From: Eubacteriales bacterium
GTDB lineage: Bacteria > Bacillota_A > Clostridia > Lachnospirales > Lachnospiraceae
Assembly (NCBI GenBank): GCA_030533315.1
Contig: JAUNJL010000044.1
Span: 1-20,582 of the forward strand
Direction: 5' to 3'
DNA length: 20,582 bases
The translations under genes were made by a program, and so were the position numbers. This document shows positions 1-6,593 of the stretch, one piece after another (positions within the stretch are counted from its first letter, which is position 1; every line of letters begins with the position of its first letter). The notes under the pieces were generated by a model. It ran no database searches. It was not told the DNA's origin and was given only the letters and a program-made list of their open reading frames with translations.

Positions 1-38
1 TTTTTTTGCCGGAAACAGCGGTTTTGGGGAGGTCTCCA

Positions 39-548
39 TCACAAGGTCAGGGACGGCGCTGAGTAAACTCTTGCTTTCAGCTCAGAGTTCAGCATGTACA
101 GGCCTTTTGCGTCCTGCCCGAAAAGCTCCATCTTGGTGATCAGGTCTGCGGAGTTCTTCTCCTCCTCTCCCTGCTCCTTGATGAACCAATCCAAAAACTG
201 GGTGGTACGGAAATCATTTACCGATGCAGCCGCCGCATAAATACCGTTGATCAGGGAGGTCACGTACTTCTCATGCTCCAGAGCAGCCTCCAGGGGATCT
301 CCCAGGCCAACGTACACCTTGTCTGGCTTTGCGATAGCCTGCAGCACCACCGGCTCACTATTGTTGTGGAGATACTGATACATCAGGAATGCGTGGGACT
401 GCTCCTCCTTGGCCTGAACCTCAAACCAGTTTGCGAAGCCGTCCAACCCTTTCTGGGCATAAAAATTCGCCATATCCAGATATAAATAAGCAGAATAAAG
501 CTCCTTGTTGATCTGATCGTTTAACAGCTCTGATACTTTTTTGTCCAT
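39..548 (-). CDS. ftnA: Ferritin (non-heme iron storage protein)
   Basis: Encodes a 169-residue ferritin that would oxidise Fe(II) and store it as a mineral inside a cytoplasmic 24-subunit shell. The four-helix-bundle ferroxidase residues are visible: E16 in the first helix, E49 and H52 (KEEQSHA), E93, and Q126/E129 (KEQGEEE), matching the spacing of E. coli FtnA. Length is normal for the family. I chose the ATG at 548 rather than the one at 560, because the bases between them (GGAGGAAAAA) form the ribosome binding site of the downstream ATG. It is monocistronic, with its own strong promoter at 604-633, and lies downstream of the GH3 terminator. Iron storage sits sensibly with the nearby hemerythrin and ferredoxin genes in an anaerobe exposed to oxygen, but that link is inference. 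No terminator is visible before the window edge. Confidence 0.95.
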   Translation of the reverse strand: MDKKVSELLNDQINKELYSAYLYLDMANFYAQKGLDGFANWFEVQAKEEQSHAFLMYQYLHNNSEPVVLQAIAKPDKVYVGLGDPLEAALEHEKYVTSLINGIYAAAASVNDFRTTQFLDWFIKEQGEEEKNSADLITKMELFGQDAKGLYMLNSELKARVYSAPSLTL

Positions 549-603
549 TTTTTCCTCCATTCTGGAAAGCAGCGTAAAACCGTCTCCTTTTTTCTTCCCT
601 ACT

Positions 604-633
604 ACTATAGCAAATGAGCCGGCTTTTTGTCAA
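604..633 (-). promoter_or_regulatory. Promoter of the ferritin gene
   Basis: Reading the minus strand, the -35 box TTGACA (628-633, exact consensus) is followed by an 18-bp spacer and the -10 box TATAGT (604-609), preceded by TGC as an extended -10. Transcription would start near 597, about 50 nt before the chosen start codon. Confidence 0.75.
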
Positions 634-644
634 ATTTCTGGAGC

Positions 645-687
645 AAAAAATCCCGCTGCAGACGGCCCCCTGAGCCAAGGACGGGAT
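645..687 (-). terminator. Terminator downstream of the GH3 gene
   Basis: On the minus strand ATCCCG (687-682) pairs with CGGGAT (655-650) around a loop that itself contains a GGC/GCC pairing, followed by a run of T's (plus A645-A650). A third copy (ATCCCG on plus, 699-704) could pair with the middle element instead, giving a competing fold. It lies between the GH3 stop and the ferritin promoter. Confidence 0.55.
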
Positions 688-719
688 CCCCCTGGGAAAT
701 CCCGCAAAGCCTGAGCCGC

Positions 720-2822
720 TTACAAGGAGAAATAAGAACAGGACAGCTCCAGGGGCTTATGTCCCGTAAGTTCTATACTCCTGGCATCCGGCTGAGAAAA
801 GCCCACATACAGGCTGTAGCTTCCTTCTGCCTTCCGCCTCGTGCCCTCCTCATCCACCAGGGTAAAGGCTCTCTCAGGAACCTCCAGGCGGAAGGTTTTT
901 CGTTCCCCGGCCCGTAGATAAATCTTGGAAAAGGCCGCCAGCTCCGGATTGGGAACTGCCAGAGGAGACTCCTGGTTTTTCACGTAGATCTGAAGCACTT
1001 CCCCGGTGTCCACCGCCCCCTGGTTATATGCCTCCGCCTCCACGATCCACCGGCCGCCCTCCTCATGGGCGGCAGCCCTTGTGACCACACAGTCTCCGTA
1101 GGTGAGCCCATATCCAAAGGGAAACTGAGCCTTCTTTTCCATATAACGGTAGGTTCGCCCCTTCATGGAATAGTCCGTAAAGTCGGGAAGCTCCTCCAGG
1201 CTTTCATAAAAGGTGACGGGCAGCTTCCCCTGAGGGGACGCCTGGCCAAAAAGCACCTCCGCAGCGGCCCTTCCCCCCTGGGCTCCCGGATACCAAAGCG
1301 TCATGACGGCGTCAAAATGCTCCACGCCATAGCTCAGGTCCAGATCGCTCCCAGCCATCAGACAGAGGACCACAGGAGTCTTCGTCTCCGCCACCACCTC
1401 CATCAGCTCCTGCTGAACGGGCGGCAGCTCCAACGTTTCCTTGTCTCCGGAGGCATAGCTGTTCCCCGTGTCTCCCTCCTCTCCCTCCAGGGTTTCATCC
1501 AGTCCCACGCAGAGGATCACCACATCGCTGTTCTTTGCCACGATGCGGGCCTCCGAAAGCCGGTCCTGAGTCACGGCCAGAGCCTCCGTCCTGTCGCGGA
1601 AAAGATCGCAGCCCACAGAGCTGAGAACCCGGACCTGATCCCCCAGATAATCCTGGATCCCCTCCTGGATGGTCACGTACCGGGAGGCGGTGCCGTGATA
1701 ATTTCCGATCAATGCCTTACGGCTGTCCGCATTCGGGCCGATGATGCCCACCGTCCGCAGCTTCTCCTTGTCCAGAGGAAGGATCCCATTGTTTTTCAGA
1801 AGGACGAAGCTTTCCCGGGCCGCTTTTTGGGACAGCTCCAAATGCTCCCTGGACTCCACCTCCAGATAAGAAATATCGTCGTACTCAGTCTTGTCAAAAA
1901 GCCCCAGCAGAAACCTTGTGGTGAACAGGCGCACCACGGAGCGGGTCACCGTCTCCTCCGTCACCAAACCCTGCTGACAGGCCTTTAAGATGTGAAGATA
2001 CGTATTTCCACAGTTCAGGTCACAGCCATTGTTAATGGCCAGAGCCGCCGATTCCGCCGCCGTGCCGGTCACCATATGATTTTCATGAAAATCCCGGATA
2101 GCCCAGCAGTCCGACACAAAATGTCCCTGAAATCCCCACTCCTCCCGAAGGAGCCTTTGAAGAGAGGGACTTCCGCAGCAGGGCTCCCCATTCGTCCGGT
2201 TGTAGGCGCCCATCACGGCCTCCACGCCCGCCTCCTTCACCAGGGCTTCAAAGGCTGGCAGGTAGGTCTCCTCCATGTCCTTCTTCGTCACCTGGGCGTC
2301 AAACTCATGGCGCAGCGCCTCCGGCCCAGAATGAACCGCAAAATGCTTGGCACAGGCCGCCGCCTTCATGGTCTCCCCCTCCCCCTGAAGGCCTTTGACA
2401 AAGGCCACCCCCAGCGTCCTGGTCAGGCAGGGATCCTCCCCGTAGGTTTCATGCCCCCGCCCCCATCTGGGATCCCGGAAGATATTCACATTGGGGGACC
2501 AAAAGGTAAGGCCCTTGTAAATGTCACGGTCATTCTCTTTGGAACAGGCATTGTATTTTGCCCGCCCCTCCGTGGCCACGACCCCTGCGATCTCCCCGAC
2601 CAGCTCCTGGTCAAAGGTGGCCCCCAGACCGATGGCCTGTGGAAAAACGGTGGCCTGCCCTGCCCTTGCGACCCCGTGAAGCCCCTCGTTCCACCAGTTG
2701 TATGCCGGGATTCCCAGCCGCGAAATGGCCGGGGCATCGTAGCGGAGCTGACTTGCCTTTTCCTCCAGGGTCATCCTGCTGACCAGCTCTTCCGCCCTTT
2801 TTCTTGCTTCTTCTCGTTTCAT
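720..2822 (-). CDS. Glycoside hydrolase family 3, beta-xylosidase-like
   Basis: A 700-residue cytoplasmic glycosidase of family GH3, expected to release sugars from the non-reducing ends of oligosaccharides imported from plant or host glycans. The N-terminal barrel carries the nucleophile Asp238 (VSDCW) and conserved KHF (159-161). The middle alpha/beta domain follows with GYGLTYG near its end, and a C-terminal fibronectin III-like domain closes the protein. The signatures NWWNEGLHGVAR (43-54) and SDCWA resemble the beta-xylosidase/arabinofuranosidase branch more than classic beta-glucosidases, so xylosidase is the favoured substrate class, not a certainty. There is no signal peptide. The start at 2822 was chosen over an upstream ATG because GAGGAGG lies 6 nt before it. 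It is transcribed alone between two terminators, with no transporter or regulator attached, so the substrate cannot be read from neighbours. Confidence 0.93.
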   Translation of the reverse strand: MKREEARKRAEELVSRMTLEEKASQLRYDAPAISRLGIPAYNWWNEGLHGVARAGQATVFPQAIGLGATFDQELVGEIAGVVATEGRAKYNACSKENDRDIYKGLTFWSPNVNIFRDPRWGRGHETYGEDPCLTRTLGVAFVKGLQGEGETMKAAACAKHFAVHSGPEALRHEFDAQVTKKDMEETYLPAFEALVKEAGVEAVMGAYNRTNGEPCCGSPSLQRLLREEWGFQGHFVSDCWAIRDFHENHMVTGTAAESAALAINNGCDLNCGNTYLHILKACQQGLVTEETVTRSVVRLFTTRFLLGLFDKTEYDDISYLEVESREHLELSQKAARESFVLLKNNGILPLDKEKLRTVGIIGPNADSRKALIGNYHGTASRYVTIQEGIQDYLGDQVRVLSSVGCDLFRDRTEALAVTQDRLSEARIVAKNSDVVILCVGLDETLEGEEGDTGNSYASGDKETLELPPVQQELMEVVAETKTPVVLCLMAGSDLDLSYGVEHFDAVMTLWYPGAQGGRAAAEVLFGQASPQGKLPVTFYESLEELPDFTDYSMKGRTYRYMEKKAQFPFGYGLTYGDCVVTRAAAHEEGGRWIVEAEAYNQGAVDTGEVLQIYVKNQESPLAVPNPELAAFSKIYLRAGERKTFRLEVPERAFTLVDEEGTRRKAEGSYSLYVGFSQPDARSIELTGHKPLELSCSYFSL

Positions 2823-2876
2823 CTTTCGCCTCCTCACTTTTTTCCAGGCTTTTCTTCGCATAGCACTCTTGATCAT

Positions 2877-2885
2877 ACTATAGCA
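2877..2885 (-). promoter_or_regulatory. Extended -10 promoter of the GH3 gene
   Basis: The minus strand reads TGC-TATAGT (2885-2877), the same extended -10 seen before other genes here. No good -35 box lies at the right distance. The 5' leader would be about 50 nt. Confidence 0.5.
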
Positions 2886-2950
2886 AAAGCCATCATCTCT
2901 TTCTCTGTAATTCTTGCGGGAACGCTTCTAATTCTTGCTTTTTTGCGTAC

Positions 2951-2980
2951 AAAAAGCAGGCGTCCTTCTCCGACGCCTGC
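2951..2980 (-). terminator. Terminator downstream of the hemerythrin gene
   Basis: GCAGGCGTC (2956-2964) and GACGCCTGC (2972-2980) form a perfect 9-bp stem with a 7-nt loop; on the minus strand it is followed by TTTTTG. It lies about 70 nt after the hemerythrin stop. Confidence 0.88.
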
Positions 2981-3050
2981 CGCTTTTCTTCAAACTGCGG
3001 ATATAGCCGCTGAAATGCCCCTCCTATGTCTGGGTGCATCCCTGCATTTT

Positions 3051-3452
3051 TTAGATATTTACAAACTGAGCAACCTGCTTGTCCCACACCATGATGTGGT
3101 TGATGATCCACTCCTCCACGTTCTTCTTCACGGCGGCGACAAAGGCCTCGCTGGGTCCCTCCTCCTCCGTCAGCATATCGTCCAGATCCTTCACGGCCTT
3201 CACAAACACAGAATGCTGTGACTTATGCGCCTCCAGAAGGGGATATCCTTTTTCCTCCTGAAGCTTTTCCTCGTCTGAAAAATGCTTATTTACGTAATCT
3301 GAAAGAAACCCAAGAACATTGGCTGCCACAGCCTTCTCGGTGCCTGGATGGCACTCCTCTGCCAGCCTGTTCACACGGCTGATCAACTCCCTGTGCTGGC
3401 TGTCGATCAGCTCATTTCCTGTTTTCAGTGAATCGTCAAATATAATTGCCAT
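3051..3452 (-). CDS. Bacteriohemerythrin (O2-binding di-iron protein)
   Basis: A 133-residue single-domain hemerythrin that would bind O2 reversibly at a non-heme di-iron centre in the cytoplasm, as a carrier, sensor or scavenger. All ligands are present with family spacing: H20 (DSQH), H57 and E61 (HFSDE), H76 and H80 (HKSQH), and H119 with D124 (HIMVWD). There is no fused sensor or signalling domain, so it is a stand-alone protein. The start at 3452 has GGGAGG 8 nt upstream; the reading frame is open further upstream, but that stretch lacks a ribosome site and would run into the promoter. It has its own promoter (3553-3581) and terminator. In an anaerobe an oxygen-handling role is plausible, but this is a family-level inference. 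Confidence 0.95.
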   Translation of the reverse strand: MAIIFDDSLKTGNELIDSQHRELISRVNRLAEECHPGTEKAVAANVLGFLSDYVNKHFSDEEKLQEEKGYPLLEAHKSQHSVFVKAVKDLDDMLTEEEGPSEAFVAAVKKNVEEWIINHIMVWDKQVAQFVNI

Positions 3453-3552
3453 GATCTTTTCCTCCCATATTCTGATGAAGCAGCCCACATGGTGCCCATC
3501 CAAGGCGGCCGCCTCCCCGTCCCTTACTCCAAAAGACGTCCTCATCCCGTCC

Positions 3553-3581
3553 ATTATAGCAAATGCCCCATGACATTTCAA
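3553..3581 (-). promoter_or_regulatory. Promoter of the hemerythrin gene
   Basis: The minus strand has TTGAAA (3581-3576), a 17-bp spacer and TATAAT (3558-3553), with TGC directly before the -10. This is near consensus and leaves a leader of about 90-95 nt. Confidence 0.75.
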
Positions 3582-3632
3582 CGTGTCTGCGGAAAAATTT
3601 CGCCCCGCTTGGCCATGTTTCTTATTTTATAC

Positions 3633-3661
3633 TTGTAATCCTCCCTGAGATATATTAGAAT
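3633..3661 (+). promoter_or_regulatory. Promoter of the ferredoxin gene
   Basis: TTGTAA (3633-3638), a 17-bp spacer and TAGAAT (3656-3661) precede the ferredoxin start by about 50 nt. It diverges from the hemerythrin promoter. Confidence 0.6.
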
Positions 3662-3669
3662 GTGGATAG

Positions 3670-3882
<213 letters not shown>

Positions 3883-3911
3883 TCTGTATCTCGGACTTAT
3901 CGGCTACAGCC

Positions 3912-3957
3912 AAAGAGGACAGGCCCAGCGATTTTCTGGCCTGTCCTTTTTCTTTTC
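3912..3957 (+). terminator. Terminator of the ferredoxin gene
   Basis: AGGACAGGCC (3916-3925) and GGCCTGTCCT (3938-3947) form a perfect 10-bp stem with a 12-nt loop, followed by a T-rich tract (TTTTCTTTTC). The A-rich 5' flank can extend the stem. It lies between the converging ferredoxin and MerR genes; it should act mainly on plus, because the minus-strand T tract is weak. Confidence 0.9.
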
Positions 3958-3964
3958 ACATCTT

Positions 3965-4525
3965 CTATGTATTTTCCCTCCGGCTCCTTCTTCGGTTCTT
4001 TTTTTCTCCCGCTGCGGCGGCCTCTCTTCTTGCCTGCTGCTGTCTGCGGATCGCTTCATCGATGGATCTCCATCGATCCTCTCCTTCCCTCTGTGCATGA
4101 AGCTCCTGGCTGATCAGACGTTCCAGTATATCCTGAAATTCCAATATTTTGGAAGACCCTTGGGGCGTCCCATCCTTCTGCCCCTTTGCAAAAGGCGCCT
4201 CTCTCCCGGAGGGCTTCTCCGGCTCCTGGCCATCCGCCTCCTGCTCCGCCCCGTCTTCCTCTAACAGCTCCGCAGGCGGTATCTCCTCCAGACTCGATCC
4301 CGCGGAAATCCTGGGAAGCAGCTCCTTGATGGCTTTCAGCTGAAGCCCCCGATTCTTCAGTTCCTTAATATTCAAAAACAGCTGAATATCATATCCGGTG
4401 TAGTAGCGGTGCCCCAGCTCATTTCGTCCGATGGTAAGCTCCATCTCCTCCTCCCAATATCTCAGGACGTAGGATTTTACTCCGGTGAGCTTGACTGCCT
4501 GGGCAACGGTATACCGTCTTTCCAT
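3965..4525 (-). CDS. MerR-type HTH protein with charged C-terminal tail
   Basis: A 186-residue DNA-binding protein. Residues 1-75 form a MerR-like winged helix-turn-helix (YTVAQAVKLTGV, then LRYWEEE and RNELGHRYYT). A low-complexity Glu/Ala/Gly/Pro-rich linker follows at about 76-125. The C-terminal part (about 126-186) is predicted helical or coiled-coil and ends in a very basic stretch. There are no metal-binding cysteines or known ligand-binding domain, so the classic metal or drug sensing role of MerR proteins is not supported. The layout (MerR-like HTH plus coiled coil plus basic tail, about 185 residues) recalls RacA-type chromosome-anchoring proteins, but this is only an architectural likeness. 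AAGGAGG lies 7 nt before the start. It is transcribed alone from 4564-4591. The function is unknown beyond DNA binding. Confidence 0.85.
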   Translation of the reverse strand: MERRYTVAQAVKLTGVKSYVLRYWEEEMELTIGRNELGHRYYTGYDIQLFLNIKELKNRGLQLKAIKELLPRISAGSSLEEIPPAELLEEDGAEQEADGQEPEKPSGREAPFAKGQKDGTPQGSSKILEFQDILERLISQELHAQREGEDRWRSIDEAIRRQQQARREAAAAGEKKNRRRSRRENT

Positions 4526-4563
4526 GCTACCCCTCCTTATGATGTTCCAAAGCCTACAGATTC

Positions 4564-4591
4564 ATTATAGCAAAGGAGGGAAAGATTTCAA
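4564..4591 (-). promoter_or_regulatory. Promoter of the MerR-type gene
   Basis: The minus strand reads TTGAAA (4591-4586), a 16-bp spacer and TATAAT (4569-4564), with TGC before the -10. It gives a short leader of about 30 nt. Confidence 0.7.
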
Positions 4592-4650
4592 GAAAAAAAG
4601 ATTGACAGAATCTGACAAGAGCTGGCCAAAGGCCAGCCCCCGCACTCCCC

Positions 4651-4688
4651 AAAAATGGGGCAGGACCCGCTTAACAAAGGGCCCTGCC
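4651..4688 (-). terminator. Terminator of the gdpP-rplI-dnaB unit
   Basis: GGCAGGACCC (4659-4668) and GGGCCCTGCC (4679-4688) form a 10-bp stem with one G-T pair; on the minus strand it is followed by CCATTTTT. The stem begins at the last base of the dnaB stop codon. A second hairpin without a T tract (GCTGGCC AAA GGCCAGC on plus, 4621-4637) lies just beyond. Confidence 0.75.
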
Positions 4689-6016
4689 TATTTTTTCATA
4701 TTGACAAACTGCGTGTATCTGGGCAGCCACACCAGCTCCACGGTGCCGATGGGACCATTTCTCTGCTTGGCGATGATGATCTCCGCAATGTCCTTTTTTT
4801 CCGTGTCCTTGTGGTAATAATCGTCCCGGTAGATAAACATCACCACGTCCGCATCCTGCTCGATGGCTCCAGATTCTCTAAGGTCGGAGAGCATGGGACG
4901 GTGATCCGGCCTTTGCTCCACGGCCCGGCTCAGCTGGGAGAGGGCTATGACCGGCACGGACAGCTCCCTGGCCAGAGCCTTCAGGGAACGGGAAATATCG
5001 GAAATCTCCTGCTGACGGGAATCGCTTTTTCCACTGCCGCTCATCAGCTGGAGATAGTCGATCATGACGATCCCCAGGTTGTGCTCCAGCTTGTACTTTC
5101 GGCATTTGGAGCGCAGCTCCCCAATGGAGATCCCCGGCGTGTCGTCAATGATAAGATTGGAGCGGCCAATGATATCCGCCCCCTCCACCAGCTTCGTCCA
5201 GTCCTCATCCTTCAGATTTCCGGTACGCAGATTCTGGGAATCCACATGGGACTCCATGGCGAGAAGCCTGTTGACCAGCTGCTCCTTGGACATCTCCAGG
5301 CTGAAGATCGCCACGGTCACATCCTTTCGGAAGGCCATGTATTGGGCGATATTTAAGACAAAGGCGGTCTTTCCCATGGAGGGACGAGCCGCGATCAGCA
5401 CCAGATCCGAATCGTGCATCCCCGAGGTCTTGTAATCCAGATCCACAAAGCCCGTAGGGATGCCGGTGACCGTCCCCTTCATCTTGGATGCCTTCTCGAT
5501 GGTGTTGATGGCATTTAAAACCACCTGCTGAATGGGGACAAACTCTTCTCCCGACCGCCGCTGAAGGATCTGGAACAGCTTTTTTTCCGCCTCCTCCAGA
5601 ATGGTCTGCGTGCTCTCCTTCTCCAGATAGCAGGCGTTCTCCACCTCCTCGTTGGCCTTGATGAGGCGGCGGAGCACCGCCTTTTCGCTGACGATGTTTG
5701 CATAGTACTTGACATTCGCAGAGGTGGGAACGGCGGAGATCAGGTCCCGAACATACTCCATGCTGCTGATGTCCGGGGGAAGCTCCTTTTCCTTCAGGCG
5801 GTTTTGCAGGGTGATCAGATCCACCGGCTTTCCCTCGTTGCACAGCTCCACCATGGCGTCAAAGATAATGCCGTACTGCTTTTGATAAAAATCATCGTTG
5901 GTGAGGATCTCCGACGCCACCAAAATGGCATCCCGATCCAGGATCATGGAGCCGATCACCGACTGCTCCGCTTCTATGCTGTGAGGAAGGATCCTCTTGA
6001 TCAACGCTTCTTCCAT
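4688..6016 (-). CDS. dnaB: Replicative DNA helicase DnaB
   Basis: A 442-residue hexameric 5'-3' helicase that unwinds DNA at the replication fork and contacts primase and the loader (called DnaC in Bacillus). The N-terminal DnaB domain covers roughly residues 8-110 (IEAEQSVIGSMILD) and the RecA-like C-terminal domain about 185-440. Walker A is ARPSMGKT (210-217); the Walker B region is IVMIDYLQLM, and DLRESGAIEQDADVV follows. Length is typical, and no intein is present in either common insertion region. The start at 6016 has GGAAGGAG 6 nt upstream; the upstream extension of the frame lacks family homology. It is the last gene of gdpP-rplI-dnaB, the standard Firmicutes order, 127 nt after rplI, with a GC-rich hairpin in that gap. 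Confidence 0.98.
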   Translation of the reverse strand: MEEALIKRILPHSIEAEQSVIGSMILDRDAILVASEILTNDDFYQKQYGIIFDAMVELCNEGKPVDLITLQNRLKEKELPPDISSMEYVRDLISAVPTSANVKYYANIVSEKAVLRRLIKANEEVENACYLEKESTQTILEEAEKKLFQILQRRSGEEFVPIQQVVLNAINTIEKASKMKGTVTGIPTGFVDLDYKTSGMHDSDLVLIAARPSMGKTAFVLNIAQYMAFRKDVTVAIFSLEMSKEQLVNRLLAMESHVDSQNLRTGNLKDEDWTKLVEGADIIGRSNLIIDDTPGISIGELRSKCRKYKLEHNLGIVMIDYLQLMSGSGKSDSRQQEISDISRSLKALARELSVPVIALSQLSRAVEQRPDHRPMLSDLRESGAIEQDADVVMFIYRDDYYHKDTEKKDIAEIIIAKQRNGPIGTVELVWLPRYTQFVNMKK

Positions 6017-6039
6017 GGGTTTCTCCTTCCGGTAAATTT

Positions 6040-6063
6040 GCCCGCGGAAAAAAGACCGCGGGC
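6040..6063 (-). other. GC-rich hairpin between rplI and dnaB
   Basis: GCCCGCGG (6040-6047) and CCGCGGGC (6056-6063) form a perfect 8-bp stem around an 8-nt loop that reads TCTTTTTT in the transcript. It sits about 24 nt before the dnaB start codon, just upstream of its ribosome site. There is no T tract after the stem, so it is not a standard terminator. It may modulate dnaB expression or mRNA processing (inference). Confidence 0.6.
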
Positions 6064-6143
6064 ACAATTCATTCCTGATATATTTTACAGCCACCACGTA
6101 ATGGGCGGACCGCCGCTCCCTGCGGGAGTCAGGCAAAAGCGGA

Positions 6144-6593
6144 TCACTGCGCTTCCTTCACCCACACCTTCAGGCTTCCTGTCACCTTCGGATGAAGGCG
6201 CACGGGAACGTTGGTCACTCCCAGCGTCTTAATGGGGCTGGGAAGCTGCAGCTTCTTTTTGTCGATCTCCATGTCCAGCTGGCTTTTTGCAGCCTCGGAA
6301 ATCTCCTTTGTGGATACAGATCCAAAAACTCTTCCGCCCTCTCCTGTCTTCAGGGTAAGGACGATCTCCTTGCCCTCCAATTCCTTGGCAAAGGCCTTCG
6401 CCGCCTCCAGATTCTCCAAGGCCACCTTCTCCTCATTTGCCTTCTGAAGCTTCAGGTCGTTCAGATTTTTTGGCGTCGCCTCCACGCCCATCTTCTTAGG
6501 CAGGATCATGTTCCTGGCATATCCGTCACTGATATTTACAATCTCTCCCTTTTTTCCCAGGGATTTTACATCTTCCAATAGAATTACTTTCAT
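6144..6593 (-). CDS. rplI: 50S ribosomal protein L9
   Basis: A 149-residue large-subunit ribosomal protein that binds 23S rRNA near the L1 stalk and helps maintain reading frame. The N-terminal RNA-binding domain carries the family signature (MKVILLEDVKSLGKKGE, then DGYARNMILPKK). A long connecting helix covers about 45-75, and the C-terminal domain includes GRVFGSVSTKEI. Length matches the family. Its ATG overlaps the gdpP stop as ATGA, which implies translational coupling, and GAAGGAG lies in the end of gdpP. It is followed after 127 nt by dnaB. Confidence 0.98.
   Translation of the reverse strand: MKVILLEDVKSLGKKGEIVNISDGYARNMILPKKMGVEATPKNLNDLKLQKANEEKVALENLEAAKAFAKELEGKEIVLTLKTGEGGRVFGSVSTKEISEAAKSQLDMEIDKKKLQLPSPIKTLGVTNVPVRLHPKVTGSLKVWVKEAQ

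Noticed and set aside
1..38. T-rich start of the window as a ferritin terminator
   Set aside because: The T run is on plus, so the minus transcript would read A's there, and no clean stem lies between it and the ferritin stop.
1065..3221. Long plus-strand frames (307 and 409 codons) opposite the GH3 gene
   Set aside because: They are shadows of the GH3 coding strand: His/Pro/Arg/Leu-rich translations without domains, one crossing the hemerythrin terminator.
4621..4637. Perfect GCTGGCC/GGCCAGC hairpin as a second dnaB terminator
   Set aside because: It has no T tract, and the stem at 4659-4688 with CCATTTTT explains termination better.
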